Shown here: piece after piece, positions 7,851 to 8,282 of the stretch | Numbering within the stretch: the stretch's first letter is position 1 | Layout: every line of letters begins with the position of its first letter | From: Gammaproteobacteria bacterium | GTDB taxonomy: Bacteria > Pseudomonadota > Gammaproteobacteria > Pseudomonadales > Halieaceae | Length of the DNA stretch: 8,282 nt | Direction: 5' to 3' | NCBI GenBank assembly: GCA_018222695.1 | Contig: JAAEZV010000065.1 | Coordinates: 1-8,282 of the forward strand | The notes under the pieces: model-generated | Databases searched by the model: none | Told to the model about the DNA's origin: nothing | The model's input: the letters and a program-made list of their open reading frames with translations, nothing else | Made by a program: the position numbers and the translations under genes

Positions 7851-7882
7851 TTCACGGCAGAACAAGATATTTAGGCTGTGAA
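7836..7882. repeat. TTCACGGC direct repeat with a near-match inverted copy
   Basis: TTCACGGC occurs at 7836-7843 and again at 7851-7858, a 15-bp period. GCTGTGAA at 7875-7882 is the reverse complement of this motif with one mismatch. The first two copies flank the candidate purE -35 element. The spacing resembles a cluster of binding sites for a regulator of purE, aceA or both, but no known regulator can be named. Confidence 0.4.
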
Positions 7883-7919
7883 TGGTAAGTATGAGATCTA
7901 TTTGGTTTGAAAATAATGA

Positions 7920-7940
7920 GCCGGCACCTAGACTGCCGGC
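7920..7940. repeat. Perfect 7-bp inverted repeat upstream of aceA
   Basis: GCCGGCA (7920-7926) and TGCCGGC (7934-7940) are exact reverse complements around a 7-nt centre containing CTAG. No T-run follows on either strand, so it is not an intrinsic terminator. It may be an operator, or an RNA hairpin if transcription starts upstream. Its left arm and centre overlap a sigma54-like element. Confidence 0.6.
7922..7937 (+). promoter_or_regulatory. Sigma54-like -24/-12 element for aceA
   Basis: CGGCAC at 7922-7927 and CTGCC at 7933-7937 fit the RpoN pattern TGGCAC-N5-TTGCA with the invariant GG (7923-7924) and GC (7935-7936) exactly 10 bp apart. Mismatches are C for T at the first position of each half and C for A at the last. 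Transcription would begin near 7948, leaving a leader of about 40 nt. No convincing sigma70 promoter was found for aceA; a loose AATAAT occurs at 7912-7917 without a -35 partner. The match could be a by-product of the inverted repeat. Confidence 0.35.
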
Positions 7941-7950
7941 GTGTTGAAGA

Positions 7951-7966
7951 TGCTGCTTCGGCAGTG
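7951..7966 (+). other. UUCG-tetraloop hairpin in the aceA leader
   Basis: CTGC (7953-7956) and GCAG (7961-7964) enclose TTCG, giving the very stable C(UUCG)G tetraloop in RNA. Two flanking G-U pairs can extend it to six pairs (7951-7966). It ends 9 nt before the aceA Shine-Dalgarno sequence and lacks a following T-run, so a role in mRNA stability or leader folding is more likely than termination. Confidence 0.5.
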
Positions 7967-7975
7967 CGAATGAAC

Positions 7976-7980
7976 AGGAG
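7976..7980 (+). promoter_or_regulatory. Ribosome binding site of aceA
   Basis: AGGAG ends 7 nt before ATG 7988, a strong and well-spaced site that fixes the aceA start. Confidence 0.85.
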
Positions 7981-7987
7981 AGACACC

Positions 7988-8282
7988 ATGTCGACATACG
8001 CAGAGGCCATCAAGGCGATGGAAGCCAGTTGCGGACAATCCAATAACTGGTCAGATATCAGCCCTGAGTACGCTGCCCGGATGCGCTTGCAGAACCGCTT
8101 CAAGACCGGACTCGATATCGCCCGGTACACCGCAGCGATCATGCGCAAAGATATGGCGGACTACGACAGCGACCCGGGCCACTACACCCAGTCTCTGGGC
8201 TGCTGGCACGGCTTTATTGGGCAGCAGAAGCTGATCTCGATCAAAAAGCACTTCGGTACCACCGACAAGCGCTACCTGTACC
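7988..8282 (+). CDS. aceA: Isocitrate lyase, 5' part (long Pseudomonas-type)
   Basis: Isocitrate lyase splits isocitrate into succinate and glyoxylate, the first step of the glyoxylate shunt used for growth on acetate and fatty acids. Only the first 98 residues are present; the frame is open at the right edge. The sequence [20 protein letters not shown] (residues 25-44), followed by [14 protein letters not shown] and then [20 protein letters not shown] (69-88), is close to the N-terminus of the roughly 530-aa isocitrate lyases of Pseudomonas and Colwellia and unlike the shorter E. coli AceA. The catalytic KKCGH region lies beyond the window. The start is fixed by a strong Shine-Dalgarno sequence. 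It is divergent from purE and has a 236-bp upstream region with structured elements, so it is probably the first gene of its own transcript. Confidence 0.93.
   Translation, partial: MSTYAEAIKAMEASCGQSNNWSDISPEYAARMRLQNRFKTGLDIARYTAAIMRKDMADYDSDPGHYTQSLGCWHGFIGQQKLISIKKHFGTTDKRYLY

Noticed and set aside
7752..7997. Long N-terminal extension of purE
   Set aside because: The frame is open by chance through the control region. The residues show no PurE similarity, and a strong Shine-Dalgarno sequence precedes ATG 7751.
7852..8148. 98-aa minus-strand open frame across the aceA start
   Set aside because: It is antisense to clearly conserved isocitrate lyase coding sequence and has no recognisable motif or ribosome binding site.

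Overview
The window looks like chromosomal DNA from a Gram-negative gammaproteobacterium. The evidence is a BAM-complex lipoprotein, a type IV pilus lipoprotein, gammaproteobacterial forms of IspG, HisS and Der, and the long Pseudomonas/Colwellia-type isocitrate lyase. The moderately GC-rich composition and gene set would suit a marine or pseudomonad-related lineage, but I cannot name a family with confidence. No mobile element, CRISPR array, tRNA or rRNA is visible. Most of the window is conserved housekeeping DNA; the least explained part is the 236-bp region between purE and aceA.

Positions 1-6146 (plus strand) hold a tight gene cluster: the 3' end of pilW/pilF, then ispG, hisS, yfgM, bamB and der. 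After pilW, gaps are 42, 10, 15, -1 and 4 nt, so co-transcription is likely. Products serve isoprenoid precursor synthesis (IspG), tRNA-His charging (HisS), inner-membrane/periplasmic chaperone work (YfgM), outer-membrane protein assembly (BamB) and 50S ribosome maturation (Der). The rodZ-like gene that usually lies between pilF and ispG in gammaproteobacteria is absent. A 42-nt spacer with a hairpin takes its place.

Positions 6154-7751 (minus strand) hold purE and purK as a coupled pair with a 1-nt TGATG overlap. Together they convert AIR to CAIR in purine synthesis. purK converges on der with only 7 nt between stop codons, and a terminator-like hairpin for purEK lies inside the 3' end of der.

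Positions 7752-7987 are a divergent control region between purE (minus) and aceA (plus). It contains a candidate sigma70 promoter for purE, an 8-bp direct repeat plus a near-match inverted copy, a 7-bp inverted repeat that overlaps a sigma54-like -24/-12 element, a UUCG-tetraloop hairpin, and clear Shine-Dalgarno sequences for both genes. aceA (isocitrate lyase, glyoxylate shunt) starts at 7988 and runs off the right edge.

I found no new multi-gene system here. The best leads are the structured aceA leader/promoter and the missing rodZ.
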